DNA of 64,000 bases, taken from Desulfonatronovibrio hydrogenovorans DSM 9292. Its GTDB lineage: Bacteria > Desulfobacterota > Desulfovibrionia > Desulfovibrionales > Desulfonatronovibrionaceae. This document shows, one piece after another, positions 1 to 7,720 of this stretch. A program made the translations under genes and the position numbers. Each line of letters opens with the position of its first letter. Position 1 is the first letter of the stretch. Under the pieces are notes generated by a model. That model had not been told where the DNA came from, ran no database searches, and saw only the letters and a list, made by a program, of their open reading frames with translations. Where the stretch lies: NCBI RefSeq assembly GCF_000686525.1, contig NZ_JMKT01000017.1, forward strand, positions 1-64,000. The letters run 5' to 3'.

Positions 1-247
1 GACCGGGACCATGCATTTCGGTGATCTGGATGACATGAAGCAGCTGGCTGAAGAAAGGCTGGCTGAAGTCAAAAAGATATACCCCAATGCCGTCCTTGGT
101 GACCCCAATGCGGTCCGGGTCATCTACCTGTTCCATGAACGGCCCAACCAGTTTCATCCCAGGGCTGTCTCAAGCGTGGGACCCAGACTCTACAACCGCA
201 AAGAAGTTTTTGCCAGACTGTTCAGGTCCGGCAGAAACCTGAGCTGA
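1..247 (+). CDS. Formate dehydrogenase iron-sulfur (beta) subunit, C-terminal part
   Basis: The frame is open from base 2 and ends at TGA 245-247, so most of the gene lies left of the window. The first residues (TGTMHFGD) fit the stretch that follows the last ferredoxin-type cysteine block of FdhB-like subunits, and VRVIYLF about 40 residues on fits the usual C-terminal block of that family. Such subunits pass electrons from the Mo/W catalytic subunit of formate dehydrogenase to c-type cytochromes. No cluster cysteine is visible in the part present, so the name rests on the tail alone. The tungstate and molybdate uptake genes at 3.3-7.0 kb fit the cofactor need of such an enzyme. Confidence 0.68.
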   Translation, partial: TGTMHFGDLDDMKQLAEERLAEVKKIYPNAVLGDPNAVRVIYLFHERPNQFHPRAVSSVGPRLYNRKEVFARLFRSGRNLS

Positions 248-286
248 CCATGCCCCTCCTCCCGGCCTGAGATTTTTTCAGGTCGT

Positions 287-331
287 AACTCCGGTCTGCC
301 AGGTGCTGGGTGGCGCCTGCAGACCGGAGTT
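287..331. terminator. Bidirectional terminator hairpin
   Basis: A perfect 13 bp inverted repeat (287-299 with 319-331) lies between the convergent formate dehydrogenase and amidohydrolase genes. The right arm runs into the amidohydrolase stop codon at 331-333. A short T-rich stretch (TTAATTTT) follows on the plus strand. Position and symmetry suggest it ends transcription from both sides. Confidence 0.65.
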
Positions 332-1140
332 TAATTTTCCAGGCCGGAAACAAATTCCCCAAGAAACTTCCTGCCATTATTCAAAATCTGGTCTATCTGA
401 ACATCGTTTAATCCGGCCTTTTTCTGCAGCATCTGCACCTCCTGGCCTGGATCAAAAAGGGGATAATCACTCCCGAAAAAAAGACGCTCCCTAGGATGCC
501 TGTCCAGGATGATCTTGAGCAGTCCCTTGTCTATAAAGGACAAGGAACTTGAGGTGTCCAGATAAATATCAGTACCAGCCAGATGCTCTATGGAGTCCTC
601 CCAGTGCAGATAGCCGCCAAGATGAGCGGCCACAATATTCAACAGCGGAAAATTGCTTTTAATCCTGGCCAGCTTGCCCGGGCTTGATGGATTCTGATCC
701 GGTGGCAGCCGGTCTCCCACATGGAACATCATGATAAATCGCTGTCCAATGGTCTCAAAAATCGGTCCCAGCCCAGGATCATTCAGATCAAAACCCTGAA
801 AGTCCGGATGCAGCTTGATTCCTTTAATTCCCTTCTGCTCCAGCCTGTCCAGCTCCTTTTCCCATTGAGTATAACCTGGATGGATGGTTCCAAAAGCAGT
901 CAGTCTGGGATAATCCCGGTTCAATGACAGGGCCCAGTTGTTAGCCGGGATGACCTGGTCCGGACTGGTTGCGGCTGTGTGGACCACTGCCCTGTCAATC
1001 CCGGCCTGATCCAGAAAACCAAAAAGATCTTCCACCAGTCCGGTGCCCACCGGCCTGATTCCGTAATGATCCTTAAGCTGATCCAAAACCTTGTCCGCTA
1101 TCTTGGGATGAAAAACATGGGTATGAAAATCTATGGACAT
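331..1140 (-). CDS. Amidohydrolase family (TIM-barrel metal-dependent hydrolase)
   Basis: A protein of 269 residues with the pattern of the amidohydrolase-2 family: FHTHVF near the N-terminus (H6, H8), IKLHPDF with H111, MFHVGD with H140, AAHLGG with H173 and FGSDYP with D225, which would be the metal and catalytic ligands. Members hydrolyse or decarboxylate small substrates; the substrate cannot be read from sequence. The open frame extends upstream to 1233, but the ATG at 1140 is preceded by AAGGAG at a normal distance and starts directly at the conserved HxH strand, so the 31-residue extension is rejected. It is convergent with the formate dehydrogenase gene and shares its terminator. Confidence 0.85.
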   Translation of the reverse strand: MSIDFHTHVFHPKIADKVLDQLKDHYGIRPVGTGLVEDLFGFLDQAGIDRAVVHTAATSPDQVIPANNWALSLNRDYPRLTAFGTIHPGYTQWEKELDRLEQKGIKGIKLHPDFQGFDLNDPGLGPIFETIGQRFIMMFHVGDRLPPDQNPSSPGKLARIKSNFPLLNIVAAHLGGYLHWEDSIEHLAGTDIYLDTSSSLSFIDKGLLKIILDRHPRERLFFGSDYPLFDPGQEVQMLQKKAGLNDVQIDQILNNGRKFLGEFVSGLEN

Positions 1141-1246
1141 TTTATAGTAAAACTCCTTTTTCAAGTCAGGGATCATCTTTATGTCCCTGGCCAGCCCGGC
1201 AAAGGCCTCTGCCGTCTGACCCAACCAGGTCATAAATTGAACTGAC

Positions 1247-1338
1247 TAGGGGTTTTCCCTGAAGGAAAAGTCAGGTACACTTTTTCTCCAGCCAGGGCAA
1301 CCTGTTGCATTGATTGCCCTGATGCGGCCGAACCCCTA
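1247..1338 (+). other. Nested inverted repeats, possible structured leader
   Basis: Three complementary pairs can be read in this intergenic stretch: an outer 8 bp pair TAGGGGTT/AACCCCTA (1247-1254 with 1331-1338), a hairpin TTTTCC/GGAAAA (1253-1258 with 1264-1269, sharing two bases with the outer arm) and a hairpin AGGGCAA/TTGCCCT (1294-1300 with 1314-1320). They could form a closed multi-branch fold ending 18 nt before the next start codon. It does not match any riboswitch or small RNA I can recognise. Stability was not calculated. Confidence 0.3.
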
Positions 1339-1356
1339 ACCATCTGACATCTGCCA

Positions 1357-1671
1357 ATGATTGACAAAAGCAGCAGCATCCCTGCCATTCTGGAGAGACT
1401 CCAGAACCTGCCCGTAGGCCACTATCTCGACGTCCGGACCTACAAGCGCAATCGCTTTGTCCTGCTGGTCAAAAAAGGAGAGGATGACTTTCTGATCATT
1501 GAAAACGGGTATTTCCAGGAGCGGTTTGAAAATATCCCCATGAAAAAGATCAAAAAACTGTTCAAGACCCTCTTGAAGAAGGAATTCCCCCGCAGCACCA
1601 AGATCCGGGTCTATAACATGGGGGAGTATGATGAGCAGACTGCAGAGAATATTGAAAGAAAGGTATTATAA
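1357..1671 (+). CDS. Conserved hypothetical protein, about 104 residues
   Basis: A short, strongly charged, soluble protein with no signal peptide or membrane segment. The N-terminal half has a strand-like pattern (LDVRTYKRNRFVLLVKK, then FLIIENGYF) and the middle is lysine-rich (MKKIKKLFKTLLKKEFPRS), which suggests a small alpha/beta fold. I think related proteins occur in other sulfate reducers but know no function. No clear Shine-Dalgarno sequence precedes the ATG. It converges on the aldehyde dehydrogenase with 23 nt between the stops. Confidence 0.7.
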   Translation: MIDKSSSIPAILERLQNLPVGHYLDVRTYKRNRFVLLVKKGEDDFLIIENGYFQERFENIPMKKIKKLFKTLLKKEFPRSTKIRVYNMGEYDEQTAENIERKVL

Positions 1672-1694
1672 TATTGGGGCAAAACCAGTTCCTG

Positions 1695-3134
1695 TCATCC
1701 CATCCCGGCCATGCAGGTATATTTGAGAACCGTGTAGTCTTCCAACCCGTAACAGGATCCTTCCCGTCCGAAACCACTTTCCTTGATCCCTCCAAAGGGG
1801 GCTTCGCAGGTGGAAATAAGACTGTCATTTACACCGACCAAACCAAATTCCAGGGCTTCGGATATCCGCCAGGCCCTCCCAAGATCCCTGGTGTATACAT
1901 ACCCGGCCAGACCGTATTCAGTGTTGTTGGCCATGGCTATCGCCTGGTCCTCTGTTTCAAATTTAACAACCGGTGCCAGTGGTCCAAACGTCTCTTCCTT
2001 GAACAGGAGCATTTTGGGCCGGATGTCTGCAATCACAGTAGGCTGGTAAAAATTGCCCCCCAGACTGTGACGCTGTCCGCCAATGAGGAGCCGGCCTCCT
2101 CTTTGCACAGCATCAGCAACCTGGTTCTCCACATGGGACACTGCCGCCTCATCAATTAGTGGTCCTAAATCAGAGCCTTCATTTAAGCCATCACCTGGTT
2201 GCAGCTTGCTGACTGCCTTGGAAAATTTGGCAAGAAAGACATCATATATTTCTGCCTGCACCAGGAATCGGTTAGCGCAAATACAGGTTTGTCCAGCGTT
2301 ACGGAACTTACTTTTGATACTTCCCTCAATTGCAAGTTCCAAGTCAGCATCTTCAAAAATCAGAAAAGGAGCATTTCCTCCAAGTTCCAAGGAGATTTTC
2401 TTTACTGTGCCTGAACACTGTTGCAGCAATTTTTTTCCTACCCGGGTTGAACCGGTGAAGCTGACTTTACGGACCTTGGGGTTAGATGTCAGTTCTGCCC
2501 CGATTTTTACAGGCGACCCAGTCACTACATTAAACACTCCCTTGGGTATTCTCGCCTGCTGGCTCAGTTCTGCCAATGCCAGTGCAGAAAATGGAGTCTG
2601 GCTGGCCGGCTTAATCACTACAGGACAACCAACCGCAAGTGCCGGGCCTGCCTTGCGACAAATCATCCCTGCGGGAAAATTCCAAGGTGTGATGATTCCC
2701 ACCACCCCGACCGGTTCGCGGCTGACCAGAATACGTTTTTCCCGCCATGGCGAAGGAATTATTTTTCCATATGCCCGCCTGCCTTCCTCGGCAAACCATC
2801 TCAAATACTCGGCTCCAGACCTGATCTCTTTCCTGGACTCTCCCAGAGGCTTGCCCTGCTCAAGGGTCATCAGCCTGGCCAGCTCATCTTCATGGTCCAG
2901 GACCAGCCCATAAAAATCCATAATTAATGAGCATCGCTCCAAAGCGGTCCTCTGTCTCCAGTTCTGCCAAGCTGCACAGGCCGCCTCAATCGCCCTGGAA
3001 GTCTCCTCCCCTCCACAATCAGGCACCTGTCCCAGAACCTCTAAAGAGGATGGATTTTCAACATCCATGGTCCTGCCCGAGTCTGCTATGACCCAGTCCC
3101 CATTTATGTAGCAGGTTGACCTGCCCATAATCAT
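1695..3134 (-). CDS. NAD(P)-dependent aldehyde dehydrogenase, succinate-semialdehyde type
   Basis: About 479 residues, the usual length of the family. The general-base glutamate is in LELGGNAPFLIF, the catalytic cysteine in NAGQTCICANRF, the cofactor fold shows FTGSTRVGK, and TPWNFP is present. These details resemble GabD-type succinate-semialdehyde dehydrogenases, which oxidise the aldehyde to the acid; the true substrate is unproven. The frame can start at TTG 3170, but ATG 3134 has a purine-rich GGTAAGGGTGG upstream and is preferred. It lies 126 nt behind the ModA-like gene in the same direction, so it may be read through from the tungstate operon. Confidence 0.88.
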   Translation of the reverse strand: MIMGRSTCYINGDWVIADSGRTMDVENPSSLEVLGQVPDCGGEETSRAIEAACAAWQNWRQRTALERCSLIMDFYGLVLDHEDELARLMTLEQGKPLGESRKEIRSGAEYLRWFAEEGRRAYGKIIPSPWREKRILVSREPVGVVGIITPWNFPAGMICRKAGPALAVGCPVVIKPASQTPFSALALAELSQQARIPKGVFNVVTGSPVKIGAELTSNPKVRKVSFTGSTRVGKKLLQQCSGTVKKISLELGGNAPFLIFEDADLELAIEGSIKSKFRNAGQTCICANRFLVQAEIYDVFLAKFSKAVSKLQPGDGLNEGSDLGPLIDEAAVSHVENQVADAVQRGGRLLIGGQRHSLGGNFYQPTVIADIRPKMLLFKEETFGPLAPVVKFETEDQAIAMANNTEYGLAGYVYTRDLGRAWRISEALEFGLVGVNDSLISTCEAPFGGIKESGFGREGSCYGLEDYTVLKYTCMAGMG

Positions 3135-3260
3135 ATCTGCAAAATCCACCCTTACCTCTCTCAATGTCAAACAGCAGGATCAGAAAAGTAATTAATGTTT
3201 ACTATAAGAAAAACCATGTTATCTGCCGCTGCTTTGCTTTTCTTTCACCCGACCATCACC

Positions 3261-4073
3261 TTATTTTACAGGCAGTGCCTCTGCAATAAAACCGTGATCC
3301 GATAATACGGACTGGCCTTCAGGACTTAATATGAACATGGCAAAACGCCAGGCTTCCTCAGGTGAACCATCAAGAACGATGAGGCCGTAATCAGCACCCA
3401 CTGCCAATTCTTGGGGAATATGGATGATCTGAAGCTGAGAAAGTTCTTTTTTTGCCAGGACCGCATTGGTGCAGTATGTTAGAAAAATATCGGCCCTGTC
3501 CTCGTCCATGACCCAAGCATACTGGTTCCGTTCCAGTGGAGCTGCAGGACTGTCAGGGCCGCCGGTCAACTGCAGGGCCTTTCCCGAAAGTTTTTTAAAG
3601 CTTCCTGGTTCAACCTTGTCTGCCCGCTGAAACAATTCCCAGGCGTAATCTCCTGATGGATCTGCCCTGGGAGTTGAGGTTCCGACCCGAGTCTCAGGAT
3701 CCAGTAAAACTTCCAACATGCTGGAGGGGGAAACTTTAACAGCTGGTTGAGCAAGAGCGCAGAGATTATTTCTGGCAAAGAGCACCACCGGCCCCTTTTG
3801 TCCGTTACTGACAAGAGTCATGGGATGTTCCATGTTGGCCGAGGCAAAAACATTCACATTTTCTCCCTGCTCAATACGCTGACGTAAGAGTCCAGATGGA
3901 GCAAACTCAGTGGTCACGACATTTCCGGTTGACTGTTCAAAGGCAGCAGCTACATCTCCCAGGGCGGACCTGAGGCTTCCTGCTGCGTACAACGTGATCT
4001 TTCCAGCTGCTGCGCTTGTGGCAACAAGTATAACAATAACCGCCACAAAAAAACTCAATCTTAACCTTTTCAT
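3261..4073 (-). CDS. ModA-like periplasmic oxyanion-binding protein
   Basis: 270 residues with a signal peptide (KRLRLSFF then a hydrophobic core to about residue 23). The ModA-type start of the mature protein is clear: LYAAGSLRSALGDV, then FAPSGLLRQRIEQG and VFASANMEHP, regions that contact molybdate or tungstate in this family. ATG 4073 has GGAG seven bases upstream. It lies 34 nt behind tupC with no matching ModB nearby, so it most likely delivers its ligand to the TupBC membrane complex or acts as a second receptor. It is not homologous in sequence to the TupA protein encoded at the head of the same block. Confidence 0.82.
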   Translation of the reverse strand: MKRLRLSFFVAVIVILVATSAAAGKITLYAAGSLRSALGDVAAAFEQSTGNVVTTEFAPSGLLRQRIEQGENVNVFASANMEHPMTLVSNGQKGPVVLFARNNLCALAQPAVKVSPSSMLEVLLDPETRVGTSTPRADPSGDYAWELFQRADKVEPGSFKKLSGKALQLTGGPDSPAAPLERNQYAWVMDEDRADIFLTYCTNAVLAKKELSQLQIIHIPQELAVGADYGLIVLDGSPEEAWRFAMFILSPEGQSVLSDHGFIAEALPVK

Positions 4074-4107
4074 GTCTTTTCTCCATCAATCAATCACATT
4101 ACTATTA

Positions 4108-5121
4108 TTACCCTACTTCCACTGCACCTTCTTCAAACTCAACCCTGACCTCATCCCCCACCAAGAACCGCTTGTCCGCAACATCCTGAGGGGTCAAAAT
4201 AGTTCTTATGGGAAAACCCACATCCAAAAGCACCTTTATCTGATTATCCTCAGCAGTCATCTGCTGAATCTTTCCGGTATGCACAGAATTACTTGATACT
4301 CTCTGGTCTTGTCTCAAGTCAGATATCCGAATCATTTCCGGCCGGACAAAAACTCTGCACCTTCCCCTTATCCCGGTCTCCACTTTAAGTTTGACATGAT
4401 CACCCAGGATGCAGACTGGTTGATCATTTTCATGAACAATATTCCCGGTAAGCAGATTTTCCCCTCCAGGGCCACTCAGCCTGCCTTCAAACATAAAAAC
4501 CTTTTCTTGACTGAGTCTCGCAGCCTCCAGCCTCTTATGGGTTGAAAATATAATGGATATTCCTAGCTCATTACGTATATCCTGTACCACCCTTTCAATA
4601 AGAGCCTGGTTCTCCACGTCTACACTAGCTGTGGGTTCGTCAAAAAGCATGACCTCAGGCTGGCAGGCAATGGCTCTGGCAATGGCCACCCGCTGGGTCT
4701 CACCCCCGGAAAGCAGATGCGCCGGGCGATGCGCAAATTCTTTCATCCCCACCAGTTCCAGACTCTCCACGGCAAGCCTGGAACGATTATCCTGGGATAA
4801 CCCCCGCATTTTCGGACCGTACTCTACATTTTTTAAAACAGTGGTGCTGAACATGATGGGGTGCTGATCCACCAGCACCACCCTGCGCCTCAGGGGGTAA
4901 AGATATTTTTCCTTCCACTGAACCTGTTGACCGGAAAAAAAAAGCTGGCCTGAAAACGGGGGCTTAAGAAAGGCCAGGATGTGCAGCAATGTGGTTTTGC
5001 CACTTCCATTGGGACCAAGCAGGGCATAACTGCCACCTGCATCAAGATGAAGATGCTCAATATCCAGCACAGTCCGGTTTCCAAAGACCTGTTTAAGGTC
5101 TTTCAATTCGTACAGACTCAC
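4108..5121 (-). CDS. tupC: Tungstate ABC transporter ATP-binding protein
   Basis: The ATPase domain has Walker A GPNGSGKT (around residue 38), signature LSGGETQRVAIA and Walker B VMLFDEPTAS. At 337 residues it is longer than a minimal TupC; the last 120 residues (with VRPEMIRIS and a closing VRVEFEEGAVEVG) resemble the TOBE/OB extension of molybdate and sulfate ATPases, which can bind oxyanions and lower transport activity. Translation starts at GTG 5121, overlapping the tupB stop as GTGA, so the two proteins are coupled. It powers tungstate import across the inner membrane. Confidence 0.86.
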   Translation of the reverse strand: MSLYELKDLKQVFGNRTVLDIEHLHLDAGGSYALLGPNGSGKTTLLHILAFLKPPFSGQLFFSGQQVQWKEKYLYPLRRRVVLVDQHPIMFSTTVLKNVEYGPKMRGLSQDNRSRLAVESLELVGMKEFAHRPAHLLSGGETQRVAIARAIACQPEVMLFDEPTASVDVENQALIERVVQDIRNELGISIIFSTHKRLEAARLSQEKVFMFEGRLSGPGGENLLTGNIVHENDQPVCILGDHVKLKVETGIRGRCRVFVRPEMIRISDLRQDQRVSSNSVHTGKIQQMTAEDNQIKVLLDVGFPIRTILTPQDVADKRFLVGDEVRVEFEEGAVEVG

Positions 5122-5819
5122 CGGCTGCCTCCATACCTGCCCTGCACCACCTGCAGGACAATATTCATGATCAGACTGACAAACAAAAGAACCACTCCCA
5201 AAGCCACAGCCAGGACAAATTCTCCCTTATTGTGTTCCAGAGCCATGGCCGTGGTCATGGTCCTGGTGAAACCCTTAATATTGCCGCCCAGCATCATGGC
5301 AATCCCGATTTCAGCGATGACCCTGCCGAATGCGGCAATAATCGCAGCCAGAATCCCGAAACGTGCTTCCCTGGCAATGGCCAGGGAAGTCTGAATCACA
5401 TTAGCACCCAGAGTCATGGCTGTTCTGCGGTACCTGGCGTCAATCCTGCTTACTGCAGATATTGTAAAGGTGGTCACCCAGGGCAGAATCAGGATGATCT
5501 GGCCGATGACTATGGCCGCTGGTGTATAAAGCAGGCCCAGGTGTCCCAACATTCCCCTGCGGGACAAAAAAGCATAAACAAAAAGACCAATGACCACGGT
5601 TGGCAAAGCCAGCAGGGTGTTCAACACCGTGATTACGCCTCTTTTTCCCCTGAATTCGTTGACTGCAATGACAAAACCCAGAGGTACGCCCAGTATCGAG
5701 GCCACCAGGGTGGAAAAAAAGCTTACATAAAGCGATATGTAAACAATGAAATAAAGTTCAGGGTCCAGGGACCAGAGCATACGCATGGCCTCGCCCAGAC
5801 TTTGAACCAGAAAATCCAT
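5118..5819 (-). CDS. tupB: Tungstate ABC transporter permease
   Basis: 233 residues with about five hydrophobic membrane segments. The cytoplasmic EAA-type loop that docks on the ATPase is visible as MTLGANVIQTSLAIAREARFG, and a second TupB/WtpB-like block reads GRVIAEIGIAMMLGGNI. It forms the tungstate channel with TupC and receives ligand from TupA. Its start lies 338 nt downstream of the tupA stop, an unusually wide gap for this operon, and the gap holds a hairpin repeat. Confidence 0.88.
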   Translation of the reverse strand: MDFLVQSLGEAMRMLWSLDPELYFIVYISLYVSFFSTLVASILGVPLGFVIAVNEFRGKRGVITVLNTLLALPTVVIGLFVYAFLSRRGMLGHLGLLYTPAAIVIGQIILILPWVTTFTISAVSRIDARYRRTAMTLGANVIQTSLAIAREARFGILAAIIAAFGRVIAEIGIAMMLGGNIKGFTRTMTTAMALEHNKGEFVLAVALGVVLLFVSLIMNIVLQVVQGRYGGSR

Positions 5820-6046
5820 CAGCTAGAATCCTTATACAGCATAAAAGCCTGACTAATTGTGCTGTTTATGGGTCCTGAATCATTCAGACAACTGTGCATG
5901 TTGATCATCCATGACCTTAACTGCAAAATAACCTTTTCATATCTTCAAAGCTACTGCCATGCTTTTTTTGCACAACATGCACCGTCTACACCTTCAGCGA
6001 CAACCCTGACCGAAGCAGGAAATTAAACTACAATCGTTGACAAGCC

Positions 6047-6098
6047 TGTCATTGCGAGCCCGCTACCTGCCAGGCAGATAGCGGGGTAAGGCAATCAC
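6047..6098. repeat. REP-like imperfect palindrome between tupA and tupB
   Basis: The 338 nt gap between tupA and tupB has no gene. It holds an imperfect inverted repeat: left arm 6051-6071 (ATTGCGAGCCCGCTACCTGCC) and right arm 6073-6095, its near complement, with a short CTGCCAGGCAG palindrome at the tip. The TCATTGCGAG ... GGCAATCAC ends resemble a family of dispersed intergenic repeats that I recall from several bacterial genomes. Its place after the binding protein gene suggests a role in mRNA end protection or partial termination, giving more TupA than TupBC. No other clear signal was seen in the rest of the gap. Confidence 0.5.
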
Positions 6099-6157
6099 AA
6101 GGTTACGACGGGCTGGTTTGAATTTCACTAAACCAGATCTGATCCGCAAATGCCTGT

Positions 6158-7006
6158 TTACCGGGCATCAGGAAAGAACAAGGGTTGGCCGTGGAGCTGA
6201 TAGGAGCCGATCACTTCCTGCCCCCGGTCCGAAACCAGCCACTCAGCCAGTGTCCTGGCCAAATCATACTTAACATGGGGGTGCTTTTCTGGATTGACCG
6301 GAATAACTCCATAAGGATTCTGGAGCATATCCCCTCCTTCATAAACTATCCCCAGGTCATAAGTTTCCTGTCGGCCAAGCTTGTAGTGCAGGTAAGTCCC
6401 CCTGTCAGCCAGAACATATCCATTCTGCTCTTCAGCAAAAAGCAGCGCAGCGCCCATGCCCTGTCCAATGGAAAAATACCAGCCACTGCCGTCCCTTGGC
6501 TCCTGGGCGTTGTTGAGTTCCAGTCCGGATTCAGTCCAAAGCTGTTTCTCTCTGGCATGGGTCCCGCTGTCATCCCCTCTGGAAACGAATGGCGCCCTGG
6601 CCTGGGCAATGAGGCTCATGGCCTGAGCTGCATTATCTGCATCCCTGATCCCTGCAGGGTCAATCTCAGGCCCAACAATTATAAAGTCATTATACATGAC
6701 ATAATAACGCTTGGTGCCGTAACCATCTTCGACAAACTGTTTTTCCCTTTCCACATCATGGACAAAGACCACGTCTGCATTTCCGTCCATGCCATCTCTG
6801 AGAGCTGCACCAGTTCCCTTGGACATGACCCTGACCGTGATGCCTGTGTCCTCTTTAAACTCAGGCAGCAGATAATCAAGCAGCCCGGAAGCCTCGGTGC
6901 TGGTGGTGGTGCTCATTGTTATGACTTTATCCTGAGCCTGAATAACCCCTGGACCTGAAAAAATAAACCCTGCCAGACAAAACAATAGAAACAGCTTTTT
7001 CATCAT
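6158..7006 (-). CDS. tupA: Tungstate-binding periplasmic protein
   Basis: 282 residues with a signal peptide (KKLFLLFCLAGFIF up to about residue 25). The mature start shows the TupA hallmark TMSTTTSTEASGLLDYLLP, followed by MSKGTGAALRDGMDGNADVV and RGDDSGTHAREK, which line the oxyanion pocket in this family. It binds tungstate with high affinity and hands it to TupBC. The frame opens at TTG 7009, but ATG 7006 sits seven bases after AGGAGG and is preferred. It is the first gene of the tungstate block, below a promoter with an embedded palindrome. Confidence 0.92.
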   Translation of the reverse strand: MMKKLFLLFCLAGFIFSGPGVIQAQDKVITMSTTTSTEASGLLDYLLPEFKEDTGITVRVMSKGTGAALRDGMDGNADVVFVHDVEREKQFVEDGYGTKRYYVMYNDFIIVGPEIDPAGIRDADNAAQAMSLIAQARAPFVSRGDDSGTHAREKQLWTESGLELNNAQEPRDGSGWYFSIGQGMGAALLFAEEQNGYVLADRGTYLHYKLGRQETYDLGIVYEGGDMLQNPYGVIPVNPEKHPHVKYDLARTLAEWLVSDRGQEVIGSYQLHGQPLFFPDAR

Positions 7007-7151
7007 CAACCTCCCTCCTGATTACGTTTTCAGCGGACAACAACCCAGCCCGGTGCGCCCCGGATCAAAAAGACAACCAGATCCTGAACGTCTCCACAGG
7101 GCTGGACTATGAATTACATGCTAAAATTAACAGATACAGGAGGGTTGTAAA

Positions 7152-7181
7152 TTTATGTTTAAAAAAACATAGAATTGACAA
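7152..7181 (-). promoter_or_regulatory. Candidate tupA promoter with palindromic operator
   Basis: Read on the minus strand, TTGTCA (7181-7176) and CATAAA (7157-7152) are 18 nt apart. The spacer contains the inverted repeat TATGTTT-N4-AAACATA (7154-7171), seven bases per arm. A protein bound there would block the promoter. The ModE-like gene next door is the natural candidate for the binder. The remaining ~150 nt up to the tupA start form an untranslated leader with no fold that I recognise. Confidence 0.45.
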
Positions 7182-7280
7182 AGGATAAACGACTCGCCAC
7201 CAGAAATCCTCTTCTTGCCTCAGGAAAAGGTGGTTAAGCAAAATCCCAGGCAGGATAGGACTGGCGTCTTGAGATGATCA

Positions 7281-7634
7281 CTACTGTTGGGGCAGGGATT
7301 TAAAAAGACTGATAAATTCCTCAGATTCAAGGGCGGTCAGCTTATCTATGCGCCTGCGCCAGGACCAGTACGCTGACAAGACCTCCTGTCCGCGTCTGGT
7401 CAGTCCGTACCTCCGTGGTCTGGACCTGGTCAAAGTTATCAGCTCAAAGCCGAGGATCTCCTGAGTCTTGGTGATCTTACCCCAGGCTGCCCGGTAGGAC
7501 ATCCGCAAGTTCTTGGCAGCCTGTCTGAGGGAGCCTTGTTCCTTAATCCCCTGCAGAAGCAACGCCCGTCCATGGCAGAATACTGTTTCTTCTTTGGCCT
7601 GCAGCCATATATTGAGTCCAACACTGATTTCCAT
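7281..7634 (-). CDS. ModE-like winged-helix regulator without sensor domain
   Basis: 117 residues that match only the N-terminal DNA-binding half of ModE: GRALLLQGIKEQGSLRQAAK, then MSYRAAWGKI, the recognition helix region, and a wing around RSRPRRYGLT. The C-terminal molybdate-binding (TOBE) domains of full ModE are absent. The frame opens at TTG 7691, but the ATG at 7634 begins exactly where family members start. It lies upstream of tupA in the same direction and probably controls the tungstate genes. How it would sense the metal is unclear; the TOBE-like tail of TupC or a partner protein could supply the signal. Confidence 0.83.
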   Translation of the reverse strand: MEISVGLNIWLQAKEETVFCHGRALLLQGIKEQGSLRQAAKNLRMSYRAAWGKITKTQEILGFELITLTRSRPRRYGLTRRGQEVLSAYWSWRRRIDKLTALESEEFISLFKSLPQQ

Positions 7635-7684
7635 ATCAAGTACCAGCCTTTTTTTTCTGACCGGAAAACCTCCGGACCACATTG

Positions 7685-7713
7685 TTGTCAATCTTGACTG
7701 TTGGCTGTATACA
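7685..7713 (+). promoter_or_regulatory. Near-consensus sigma-70 promoter for the thioesterase gene
   Basis: TTGTCA (7685-7690) and TATACA (7708-7713) are separated by exactly 17 nt. The expected transcription start falls at about 7720-7721, which is the thioesterase ATG itself. No Shine-Dalgarno sequence lies in the intervening ACCAACCC. The mRNA is therefore predicted to be leaderless or nearly so. Confidence 0.6.
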
Positions 7714-7720
7714 CCAACCC

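Noticed and set aside
1247-1338. Signal recognition particle RNA or a known riboswitch
   Set aside because: The conserved SRP loop GGUCAGG-CNGGAA and known riboswitch cores are absent.
5232-5852. 206-codon plus-strand open frame
   Set aside because: Antisense to tupB; composition is that of a reversed membrane protein gene.
6185-6958. 257-codon plus-strand open frame
   Set aside because: Antisense to tupA; no motif.
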